From: Methylococcaceae bacterium
GTDB taxonomy: Bacteria > Pseudomonadota > Gammaproteobacteria > Methylococcales > UBA1147
Direction of reading: 5' to 3'
Length of the DNA: 6,274 bases
Assembly: GCA_022616595.1 (NCBI GenBank)
Contig: JAKEEL010000189.1
Location: forward strand, 1 to 6,274
The notes beneath the pieces were generated by a model, which saw only the letters and a list, made by a program, of their open reading frames with translations, did not search any database and was not told the DNA's origin. Shown here piece after piece: positions 1-5,879 of this stretch; positions within the stretch are counted from its first letter, which is position 1, and each line of letters starts with the position of its first letter. Made by a program: the position numbers and the translations under genes.

Positions 1-83
1 ATAGCCCGGTGTTTCGATCAAACAACGGGGGCGGTTGCCGCAACAGGCCGGATTTCGAGTACGAGATGGAGCAGTCTGGGTAG
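1..83 (+). CDS. C-terminal end of an unidentified upstream gene (partial)
   Basis: A reading frame is open from the left edge (codons in phase with position 3) and ends at TAG 81-83, giving a 26-residue tail that ends in RPDFEYEMEQSG. The stop lies one base before the ureohydrolase ATG at 85, which is the spacing expected inside a translationally coupled operon. Of the other two frames, one has a stop at 2-4 and the other merges in frame with the ureohydrolase, so this is the best candidate for an upstream gene. The tail is too short to identify. Its charged, aromatic ending resembles the last strand of some GyrI-like effector-binding domains, but that is only a hunch. It could also be non-coding leader. 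Confidence 0.4.
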   Translation, partial: SPVFRSNNGGGCRNRPDFEYEMEQSG

Positions 84-84
84 C

Positions 85-993
85 ATGAAAATTTCCATGA
101 TCACTTTGCCCTACCACGTGGACGGATGGGATGCGGGGACCGAGGCCGGTCCCGCGGCTTTGCTGGATGCAGGGCTCATGGATTGGTTGCTCGAACAAGA
201 CCATGAAATTGCGGGCCCTCATCACGTTCAACTTACGCCGGAAGAAGATCAGGTCTACGGAGCCTGGAACAGGATCGGTCTCGCGAATGCGCATCTCGCG
301 CGCTTGGTAGGCGAGGCTCGCCGGGCCCGGTATTTCCCGCTGATTTTGGAAAGCAATTGTTACGCGGCGGTCGGGGTGCTCGCGGGGCTGCAAAAAAACG
401 ATGCAACGGCTCCGCCGCGAATCGGCCTGGTCTGGATCGATGCCCACGGCGACTTCAATACCCCGGAAACCACGCCGAGCGGCATGCTCAGCGGGATGCC
501 GGTCGCGATCGTCACGGGACTGTGCCTGCACGGCTTGCGACGACAGGCCGGGCTCGATCCTGCGATTTCGCCGCGCGATGTCGTGATGGTGGGTGTCCGC
601 GCGACCGATCCCCTGGAGCAGGAGTCGATCGAGCGCTACGCGATCGAAGTCGTGCCGACCGCCGATATCCGGTCCGGCTGCGACCGGCTGCGCGCCGCGA
701 TGAGCCGGCTCAGCGACAGCGTCGATCTGATTTACATTCACTTCGATATCGACGCGCTGGATGCCTCGGAAGTCGCATCGATGTGGCTTTCGGAGCCTGA
801 CGGTCCGCTGCGGACGGAACTCGCGGCAGCCTTGCAGATCGCCGCGGCTTATCCCAAGGTCGCTGCTTTCGGGATTGCCGACATCAATCCGGCCGAGGAT
901 GTCGAGGGACAAATGCTGGAATCCGCGATGACCGTGATTCAGGGCGCCATCGCCGGCCTTGCCGGAAGAGAAGCCCGTCCTCAGTCAGGATAG
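85..993 (+). CDS. Ureohydrolase (arginase/agmatinase) family protein with atypical active site
   Basis: The 302-residue protein matches the usual length of the arginase-deacetylase fold, whose members use two Mn ions to hydrolyse guanidino or formimino groups. Visible motifs are DAHGDFN (119-125, followed by TPETTPSG, very like the arginase DAHTDINTPLTTTSG) and DIDALD (221-226). These supply D119, H121, D123, D221 and D223 as metal ligands. DINP (266-269) sits where arginases have EVNP. Two key residues differ. The GGDHS segment is replaced by ESNCY (89-93), putting C92 at the first ligand position, and S136 replaces the arginase proton-shuttle His (His141 in rat). It is a cytoplasmic protein with no signal peptide. 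The ATG at 85 fits the family's usual N-terminal strand; the frame stays open to the window edge but has no ATG, GTG or TTG start there. The following decarboxylase ATG abuts its stop. The substrate is unknown: arginase, agmatinase and guanidino-acid hydrolase are all possible, and loss of activity cannot be excluded. Confidence 0.92.
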   Translation: MKISMITLPYHVDGWDAGTEAGPAALLDAGLMDWLLEQDHEIAGPHHVQLTPEEDQVYGAWNRIGLANAHLARLVGEARRARYFPLILESNCYAAVGVLAGLQKNDATAPPRIGLVWIDAHGDFNTPETTPSGMLSGMPVAIVTGLCLHGLRRQAGLDPAISPRDVVMVGVRATDPLEQESIERYAIEVVPTADIRSGCDRLRAAMSRLSDSVDLIYIHFDIDALDASEVASMWLSEPDGPLRTELAAALQIAAAYPKVAAFGIADINPAEDVEGQMLESAMTVIQGAIAGLAGREARPQSG

Positions 994-2448
994 ATGAATT
1001 CCGGGCAGCGATCCGTTTCACTCAATCCGCTGCACTTATCCGCGGACCAGATGCGCGCGCTTGGATACCGCGTCATCGATCTGATCGTCGATCATTTCGA
1101 GTCGCTCCGGGATAAACCGGTCACCCGGTTTGCAGACCGTGCCTTCCTGGAGCAAAGGCTGCGCGAGCCGATCCCGGAACACGGGGCCGATCCGGCCGGA
1201 CTTCTGTACCGGATTGAAACGGAAGTCCTGAACCAAATCATGCATCTGGATCATCCCCGCTTTTTCGCCTACGTTCCGGGACCCGGTAATTTCGTCAGTG
1301 TCATGGCCGATGCCTTGGCGGCGGGCTTCAACGTTTTTTCCGGTTCCTGGCTGGAATCGTCCGGAGCGGCCATGATCGAGTTGGTTACGATCGACTGGCT
1401 CCGGCAATTGTGCGGGTTCCCGGAAACCGCGGCTGGATTGTTTTTGAGCGGTGGATCCATCGCGAATCTCAGCGCGCTCGCGATCGCAAGAGAAATCAAG
1501 TTGAAAGGTCACAATGCGCAAGCCACGCTTTATTTCTCGGACCAGACCCATTCCTCGGTCACGCGGGCCGCAAAAATTCTGGGTTTTCTACCCTCGCAAA
1601 TCCGGGTCATCCAATCGGATCCGGATTATCGACTAAGCTTGGCCGATCTGGAAACTCGGGTTGCCGAAGACCGTAACGCGGGGTGCTTTCCTTTCTGTGT
1701 CGTGGGCAATGCCGGAACCACGAACACCGGCGCTGTCGATTCCTTCCCTGAAATCGCGGAATTTTGCCGCGCCGAGGGCCTTTGGCTGCACGCCGATGCG
1801 GCCTACGGGGGAGGCGCGGTGATTTGCGACAAGGGACGGGCGCGACTGCAAGGAATTGCGGGGGTCGATTCGCTGACCCTCGATCCGCATAAGTGGCTGT
1901 TTCAGCCGTATGAAATGGGCTGCCTTCTGGTTCGCGAAGCCGCCTGGCTCGGAGAAACTTTCAAAATCATTTCCGACTACGGCAAGGATGAGGAACTCGG
2001 CGATCAACACATCAATTTCTGCGATCTGGGGATCCAGCTGACGCGCCGATTCAGCGCGCTCAAATTGTGGTTGTCGTTGAAAACCTTCGGCCTTGGAGCG
2101 TTCCGCACGGCCGTGGAACGCGGGATCGATCTGGCTGAATTTGCGGAAGCTGTGCTATCGGAATGCTCGAAATGTGAAGTCGTGAGCCCGGCCCGGCTGG
2201 GCATTGTCACGTTTCGCTATGCGGGGGGAGGGAAACGTTCATTGAAGGTTTTGAATGAACTGAATCGAGCCATCGTGTTCCGCCTGATCGAGGAGAAATT
2301 CGCGATGCTGAGCACGACCGAATTGGGCGGAATGGTTGTTTTGAGGTTCTGTATCATCAATCCCGCGACGACCCAGACGGATATCCGGGAAACCGTGGAT
2401 CTGATCGTCCGTCTAGGAGATGAATTGAGCAGTGAATACCCAGATTAG
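994..2448 (+). CDS. PLP-dependent group II decarboxylase (aromatic-amino-acid/diaminobutyrate type)
   Basis: A 484-residue fold-type I enzyme of the Pyridoxal_deC family, which removes the alpha-carboxyl of an amino acid to give an amine. Compared from memory with human aromatic-amino-acid decarboxylase, K300 in LDPHKW is the Schiff-base lysine (Lys303). D268 in HADAAYGG pairs with the pyridine nitrogen (Asp271), T243 in NAGTTN matches Thr246, and H186 in QTHSS is the ring-stacking His (His192). Y329 falls exactly where catalytic-loop Tyr332 is expected, which favours decarboxylation over the aldehyde-synthase variant. The N-terminal helical part (HLSADQMRALGYRVIDL) and HPRFFAYVPGP (87-97) are also typical. 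The ATG directly follows the TAG of the ureohydrolase. AGGA at 987-990 lies only 3 bases upstream, so translation probably depends on coupling. The enzyme is cytoplasmic. The substrate is not readable from sequence; tyrosine, DOPA, tryptophan, 2,4-diaminobutyrate and others are all family substrates. Confidence 0.94.
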   Translation: MNSGQRSVSLNPLHLSADQMRALGYRVIDLIVDHFESLRDKPVTRFADRAFLEQRLREPIPEHGADPAGLLYRIETEVLNQIMHLDHPRFFAYVPGPGNFVSVMADALAAGFNVFSGSWLESSGAAMIELVTIDWLRQLCGFPETAAGLFLSGGSIANLSALAIAREIKLKGHNAQATLYFSDQTHSSVTRAAKILGFLPSQIRVIQSDPDYRLSLADLETRVAEDRNAGCFPFCVVGNAGTTNTGAVDSFPEIAEFCRAEGLWLHADAAYGGGAVICDKGRARLQGIAGVDSLTLDPHKWLFQPYEMGCLLVREAAWLGETFKIISDYGKDEELGDQHINFCDLGIQLTRRFSALKLWLSLKTFGLGAFRTAVERGIDLAEFAEAVLSECSKCEVVSPARLGIVTFRYAGGGKRSLKVLNELNRAIVFRLIEEKFAMLSTTELGGMVVLRFCIINPATTQTDIRETVDLIVRLGDELSSEYPD

Positions 2449-2492
2449 GAATATTTTACCGCCGATGGAATAACCCATGACAGCGATTGGAA

Positions 2493-2543
2493 ATTGACTG
2501 CCTGTAGGTTTATTTTTTTCGATTCCTGCCAGGATCAGTCAAT
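2493..2543 (+). terminator. Possible imperfect hairpin downstream of the decarboxylase
   Basis: ATTGACTG at 2493-2500 is the exact reverse complement of CAGTCAAT at 2536-2543. Four more pairs (CCTG 2501-2504 with CAGG 2530-2533) follow after a two-base bulge, leaving a loop of about 25 bases. The T-rich tract 2509-2519 lies inside the loop rather than after the stem, so it is not a textbook intrinsic terminator. A competing 5-bp hairpin, AGGAT 2531-2535 with ATCCT 2542-2546, overlaps the right arm. The position 44 bases after the decarboxylase stop makes a role in ending that transcript or stabilising its 3' end plausible. Confidence 0.3.
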
Positions 2544-2558
2544 CCTTCAGGATATTTC

Positions 2559-2576
2559 CCGCGATTTCGATCGCGG
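2559..2576 (-). terminator. Candidate terminator hairpin for the HD-GYP gene, possibly bidirectional
   Basis: CCGCGAT and ATCGCGG form a perfect 7-bp GC-rich stem around a TTCG loop. On the - strand it begins 21 bases after the HD-GYP stop codon, where a terminator is expected, and the symmetry means the same hairpin forms in + strand transcripts from the decarboxylase. Neither side has a run of T residues immediately after the stem, so it may be a weak, Rho-assisted or transcript-stabilising structure. Confidence 0.45.
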
Positions 2577-2597
2577 CTGGAGCTTCCGGGGTTCCTT

Positions 2598-3818
2598 TCA
2601 AACCCAAACCTCTTTTAGATACGTTTTGAGATCGATGTCATAAGATTTCGGGCGTAAGACTTCCTTGATCCTGTAAGGCTCGCCATTTTCGTCACGGGAT
2701 TCTTGCGAGAGATCCAGCACAATTTCCTCGCGGGGCATTTTGAATCGATCGAGCGTCAGCAGTACTTTGGGCTTGGATTTGGCTTCGGCGCTAACCTCGA
2801 AAACGATCCCGACTTCACCGTTCTCGAATTCGACGATGCTTCCGGGCGGATAAACACCGATGCACGCGATGAAGTTGATCACCAGCGATGACGGAAAGTG
2901 GGTTCCCGAGGATTTCATCAGAATGTTCAAGGCGTTCAGATGCGACCTGCCATTCTGGTATACCCGGTCGCTGGTGATCGCATCGTAGGTATCGACGATC
3001 GAAACGATTTTCGTAAAAGGCGTGATACTCTCACTATTTCGACCGCGCGGATAACCCGATCCATTCAATTTTTCGTGGTGGCTATAGGCCACGTCCACTG
3101 CGCTGGGCGGTATGTCCCGGGCCGTCATGAGAATGTCCCGGCCCAGCGTCGCGTGACTTTTCATGATCTCGTATTCCTCCGGGGTCAGACGGCCCTCTTT
3201 ATTCAGGATCTCATTCGGAACCTTGATCTTGCCCATGTCGTGCAGGAGTCCGCACAGGCCAAGTTCTTCCAGTTTGGCCACGGGAATTCCGAGAAAGCGG
3301 CCCAGAACGATGGACAAAATACAAACATTCAGGCTGTGCTGCGAGGTGTATTCGTCTTTGTTCCGGATCCGGGTCAACAGCAACAGGGTGTTCGGATTTG
3401 CTATGATGGTATCGACACACTCCTTGACGAGCGATTTCGCCGAACCGGTGTCGATGGCTTTACCGAACTGGATGTCGTCCATGGTCGATTTAACCAGTGC
3501 GTGGGCTCTGTCGTAGATGTCGATGGAATGCTCGAATGCCTGCGCAAATCCGATCTTGAGCGGCGCATCGGTTCGTCTGCCTTGTGCTTTTGGCGGACGC
3601 TTGCGTTCCTTCCGAATACATTTTGCGACATCCACATAGACGTAATCGCAGACTTTTTGAACAGTCTCGATGTCCTTGGCGGTCTCCAGAAGAAAGCCCT
3701 GCAGCAAAAACGGCGAATCGATCCAGGGTCTATCGAGGTCACAGACAAACATACCGATTTCCAGTGCCTGGACATCGATTTTCAGTCGTCGGGTGGAGCT
3801 TAGATATCTGTCTTCCAT
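2598..3818 (-). CDS. HD-GYP domain cyclic-di-GMP phosphodiesterase with N-terminal DUF3391
   Basis: A 406-residue protein predicted to hydrolyse cyclic di-GMP and so influence motility, biofilm or virulence-type switching. Residues about 12-115 resemble DUF3391 (LKIDVQALEIGMFVCDLDRPW). The HD-GYP domain follows at about 155-325. All signature residues are visible: H161, H193-D194 with K197 in HDMGK, H222, H247-H248-E249, the GYP triad at 255-257 within HHEKLNGSGYP, and D276 in VDTYDA. A C-terminal tail of about 80 residues starts at IGVYPPGSIVEFENGEVG, common in this architecture. There are no membrane segments or receiver domain, so it is a cytosolic enzyme whose input probably comes through DUF3391. 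The start at 3818 fits the family N-terminus, but no strong ribosome binding site precedes it. It is a single-gene unit, convergent with the decarboxylase and divergent from the membrane-protein genes. The active site looks intact; activity itself is inferred. Confidence 0.96.
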   Translation of the reverse strand: MEDRYLSSTRRLKIDVQALEIGMFVCDLDRPWIDSPFLLQGFLLETAKDIETVQKVCDYVYVDVAKCIRKERKRPPKAQGRRTDAPLKIGFAQAFEHSIDIYDRAHALVKSTMDDIQFGKAIDTGSAKSLVKECVDTIIANPNTLLLLTRIRNKDEYTSQHSLNVCILSIVLGRFLGIPVAKLEELGLCGLLHDMGKIKVPNEILNKEGRLTPEEYEIMKSHATLGRDILMTARDIPPSAVDVAYSHHEKLNGSGYPRGRNSESITPFTKIVSIVDTYDAITSDRVYQNGRSHLNALNILMKSSGTHFPSSLVINFIACIGVYPPGSIVEFENGEVGIVFEVSAEAKSKPKVLLTLDRFKMPREEIVLDLSQESRDENGEPYRIKEVLRPKSYDIDLKTYLKEVWV

Positions 3819-3859
3819 AGGCTCAGACGATTAATTCAAAACCGAAACAGGATTTTTCT

Positions 3860-3888
3860 GTTGCATTGGAAGAATGCATGGGAGTCAA
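3860..3888 (-). promoter_or_regulatory. Putative sigma-70-type promoter of the HD-GYP gene
   Basis: Read on the - strand, TTGACT (3888-3883) matches five of six -35 consensus bases. It is followed after exactly 17 bases by TGCAAC (3865-3860), a weak -10 with three of six matches. The predicted transcript would begin about 35 bases upstream of the ATG. A 6-bp inverted repeat lies between the two hexamers. This is consensus reading only; sigma-factor preference in this organism is unknown. Confidence 0.35.
3862..3878. repeat. 6-bp inverted repeat within the HD-GYP promoter spacer
   Basis: TGCATT (3862-3867) and AATGCA (3873-3878) are perfect reverse complements separated by five bases (GGAAG). 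The repeat overlaps the putative -10 and spacer of the HD-GYP promoter, the position of many repressor operators. An adjacent repeat, AACAG 3846-3850 with CTGTT 3858-3862, could form a hairpin at the 5' end of the same transcript. No specific regulator is recognised. Confidence 0.4.
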
Positions 3889-3970
3889 CCCATTGAAATT
3901 TCATTTAGCTAAGTTTAGGTGAATTCATCGACATTGAGAGGCAATCGCTGTAATCCTTCCGGGCACGGGA

Positions 3971-4013
3971 TTTTTTACCGCGATTACCGAAGGTGGAATC
4001 GGGTATGTAAAAA
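3971..4013. repeat. Long imperfect inverted repeat / hairpin
   Basis: Nested complementary arms can be paired by eye. TTTTT 3971-3975 pairs with AAAAA 4009-4013, TACC 3976-3979 with GGTA 4002-4005, CGATT 3981-3985 with AATCG 3997-4001, and ACC 3986-3988 with GGT 3992-3994 around a GAA loop. Single- and two-base bulges lie at 3980 and 3995-3996 and an unpaired TGT at 4006-4008. There is no T run after the stem in the + direction, so it is not an obvious terminator for either neighbour. It could be a structured leader, a protein-binding site or a decayed palindromic element. Confidence 0.45.
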
Positions 4014-4072
4014 GGTGATCGGATTGCTCGGGGAGAGAATCGGGATCGTTGTTCCGGGACGGAAAACATTCT

Positions 4073-4080
4073 GTTACGAT
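4073..4080 (+). promoter_or_regulatory. Putative extended -10 promoter of the small membrane-protein gene
   Basis: TG at 4073-4074 is followed immediately by TACGAT (4075-4080), which matches four of six -10 consensus bases. A strict extended -10 has one base between the TG and the hexamer, so the element is approximate (TG-TACGAT, or TGT-TACGAT if the shared T is counted). No good -35 is seen at 16-18 bases. A start near 4087 would give a leader of about 34 bases before the ATG at 4121 and would exclude the alternative TTG start at 4049. Confidence 0.25.
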
Positions 4081-4120
4081 CATTGCAACATGCAGCATCA
4101 AGAATCGAGTTGGAATTAGC

Positions 4121-4297
4121 ATGAAAATTGTTAGTTACGTGGCGTTGATCTTTGCATCGGGTTTTCTGATTATTATCTATGACAAAGATCCCTCGAGCGT
4201 CCAACCCTTCGAGTGGGTGTGCATGGCGGTGATGCTCGCGGCCGCCGCGGCCCTGATTCGGATTCTGGTGCAAGCCGCCAAGGATCAGCATTGGTAA
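4121..4297 (+). CDS. Small two-helix membrane protein, function unknown
   Basis: A 58-residue protein beginning MKIVSYVALIFASG. It has a first hydrophobic segment at about 3-20, a short polar loop with DKDPSS (21-26), a second hydrophobic segment at about 30-50 rich in alanine, and a charged tail ending KDQHW. This pattern predicts an inner-membrane hairpin. I prefer ATG 4121 to the in-frame TTG at 4049 because the extra 24 residues are polar and unstructured-looking, the hydrophobic helix begins right after ATG 4121, and TTGGAA lies 8-13 bases upstream as a weak ribosome binding site. It is co-oriented with the LMF1-family gene 70 bases downstream, so the two may share a transcript. I do not recognise a family and assign no function. 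Confidence 0.6.
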   Translation: MKIVSYVALIFASGFLIIIYDKDPSSVQPFEWVCMAVMLAAAAALIRILVQAAKDQHW

Positions 4298-4367
4298 TTG
4301 GAATGGCTCGAATCACGGGGCGGGTTCGAAAGATCCGCGATCAAACCAATCAGCGGTTCTGCACTCC

Positions 4368-5879
4368 ATGGGATTGCTGTCCGGACTGACGGGGCAGGGC
4401 TACCGTTGTTTCTTCGGTGAGCCGACCGAGGACAATCAGTCTGCGCATCCGGGAATGATCTCCGGTCTCGCCGATCATGTTGTCGTCAGCTGGTTGTTTC
4501 TGCGCGTTCTCGCGCTGATCTATATCGCGGCGTTCGCCTCGATGGCGATTCAAATCGAGGGTTTGGCCGGCTCGGGCGGAATCCTGCCGATCGCATCCAA
4601 GCTCGATGCGATTCGGCAATCGATCGGCGTACAGGGGTATTGGCTGTATCCGACAATTTTCTGGCTGGAAGCATCCGATCCGGTTTTGACCGCGGCTTGC
4701 GTGGCGGGCGTCGTGTGTGGATTGGCCGTACTCCTCGATGTATTGGTACGGCCGGCATTGATTCTTTGCTATATCTTCTATCTTTCGGTCACGGTTGCCT
4801 GCCAGGATTTCACCAGTTTTCAGTGGGACATGTTTTTGCTGGAAGCGGGTTTCCTCGCAATTTTTTTATGCAGCGGTTCGGTTATCATCGTGTTTCTGTA
4901 TCGCTGGCTGTTGTTTCGATTCATGTTTCTCGGCGGGCTCGTCAAAATCGCGAGCGGCGATCCGACCTGGAGGACCTTGACCGCTTTAGCCTATCACTAC
5001 GAAACCCAACCCTTGCCGAGTCCTCTGGCGTGGTATGCGCACCATCTGCCGCTGTGGTTCCACCAGGCTTCGGTGGCCGGAGTGTTCCTGATCGAACTCG
5101 TGATCCCGTTCTGCGTGTTCATGCCGAGGCGCCTGCGCAGTTTCGCAGCCTGGAGCTTCATAGGATTGCAAGGCTGTATCCTGCTCACGGGCAATTACAA
5201 TTTTTTCAATCTCTTGACGATCGCGCTGTGTCTGTTTTTGTTCGACGATTCCGCGCTCGCGCGGCTGCTTGGACCGGCGAAGGTGCGACGAATCCGCGAA
5301 ATCGCGCCGGAGCCGGGGCGCCTCGCAACGGCACTGGCCGCTGGTCTGGCCTCGATCGTGCTGATCAGCAACGCGACCCTCGTATGGTCATCGCATGATC
5401 TCGATCCGCCGCCGTGGCCCCTATACGCATTGATGCAAGCGACATTGATCCTCGGCATCGCCAATACCTACGGCCCGTTTGCGGTAATGACCACGCGCCG
5501 CGGCGAGATCGAGATCGAAGCCTCCATGAACGGCCGCGACTGGTTCGCCTATGAATTCCGATACAAGCCCGGAAAATTGGATAAGCAGTTGATGTGGATG
5601 ATTCCGCATCAGCCCAGGCTCGACTGGCAGATGTGGTTCGCCGCGCTCAGGCCGGGTGATCCGCCTTATTGGTTCGAAGGCCTCATGAAAGGGCTTGAAG
5701 AAGCGAATCCCGCGGTGATTTCTCTATTTCAGAGAGTCCCGTTTCCAGGACAAAAACCCCGATCGGTACGCGCGAAAATTTACGAATACCGCTATACCGA
5801 TCCCGGCCAGCGTGAATCTACTGGTCATGTTTGGAAGCGGGAATACTTGGGCCTGTACTGGCCGGGTGTCCGGAGTTGA
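4368..5879 (+). CDS. Lipase maturation factor (LMF1/DUF1222) family membrane protein
   Basis: A 503-residue polytopic membrane protein homologous to the eukaryotic ER factor LMF1, which helps dimeric lipases fold; the role of bacterial members is not established. Hydrophobic segments are seen at about 38-62, 104-145 (two), 155-195 (two), 234-252, 257-274, 277-293 and 317-340. Family hallmarks are DFTSFQWDMFLLEAGFLAI (147-165), WLLFRFMFLGGLVKIASGDP (180-199), the following TWRTLTALAYHYETQPLP, and AWYAHHLPLWFH (221-232). A soluble C-terminal beta-type domain follows (about 368-503), including YGPFAVMTTRRGEIE and WKREYLGLYWP. About 30 polar residues precede the first helix. ATG 4368 is the earliest plausible start, since no ATG, GTG or TTG lies in frame upstream, but no clear ribosome binding site precedes it. 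M30 is an alternative. No lipase gene is visible nearby. Confidence 0.94.
   Translation: MGLLSGLTGQGYRCFFGEPTEDNQSAHPGMISGLADHVVVSWLFLRVLALIYIAAFASMAIQIEGLAGSGGILPIASKLDAIRQSIGVQGYWLYPTIFWLEASDPVLTAACVAGVVCGLAVLLDVLVRPALILCYIFYLSVTVACQDFTSFQWDMFLLEAGFLAIFLCSGSVIIVFLYRWLLFRFMFLGGLVKIASGDPTWRTLTALAYHYETQPLPSPLAWYAHHLPLWFHQASVAGVFLIELVIPFCVFMPRRLRSFAAWSFIGLQGCILLTGNYNFFNLLTIALCLFLFDDSALARLLGPAKVRRIREIAPEPGRLATALAAGLASIVLISNATLVWSSHDLDPPPWPLYALMQATLILGIANTYGPFAVMTTRRGEIEIEASMNGRDWFAYEFRYKPGKLDKQLMWMIPHQPRLDWQMWFAALRPGDPPYWFEGLMKGLEEANPAVISLFQRVPFPGQKPRSVRAKIYEYRYTDPGQRESTGHVWKREYLGLYWPGVRS

Larger units (their letters stand above)
2449..2597. other. Convergent intergenic spacer
   Basis: This 149-bp spacer separates the stop of the + strand decarboxylase from the stop of the - strand HD-GYP gene. 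It is AT-richer than its flanks, has a T-rich tract at 2509-2519, and contains two inverted repeats (annotated separately). I see no convincing small gene in it. Confidence 0.8.
3819..4120. other. Divergent intergenic region (302 bp)
   Basis: This lies between the HD-GYP start (- strand) and the small membrane-protein start (+ strand). It contains promoter-like elements for both directions, two short inverted repeats near the HD-GYP side (3846-3862 and 3862-3878), a TTAAGC-like AT-rich patch with the palindrome TTAGCTAA at 3905-3912, and a long imperfect hairpin at 3971-4013. Open frames here give compositionally odd peptides and are not supported as genes. Confidence 0.7.

Noticed and set aside
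357..800. 147-codon + strand frame within the ureohydrolase
   Set aside because: It is an Arg- and Ala-rich shadow frame of a gene with clear metal-binding motifs.
1036..1551. 171-codon - strand frame opposite the decarboxylase
   Set aside because: It is antisense to conserved decarboxylase sequence and has no recognisable motif or ribosome binding site.
2432..2473. 13-codon GTG-initiated frame overlapping the end of the decarboxylase
   Set aside because: It is too short to support, with no ribosome binding site beyond chance and no recognisable product.
2898..3803. 301-codon open frame on the + strand opposite the HD-GYP gene
   Set aside because: It lies entirely antisense to a gene with complete HD-GYP signature residues. 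Its translation shows no domain-like pattern and arises from the codon bias of the true gene.
3919..4119. 66-codon + strand frame in the divergent spacer
   Set aside because: It runs through the long hairpin and the putative promoter, is Cys/Arg/Asn-rich without domain character, and ends just before the better-supported small gene.
4049..4120. TTG-initiated 24-residue extension of the small membrane protein
   Set aside because: It uses a rare start codon, encodes a polar segment ahead of a hydrophobic helix that begins naturally at ATG 4121, and overlaps the likely promoter.
4640..5398. 252-codon + strand frame inside the LMF1-family gene
   Set aside because: The LMF1 frame carries all family motifs here. 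This alternative frame is rich in Arg, Ser and Gly, as expected from an out-of-frame reading of GC-rich DNA.
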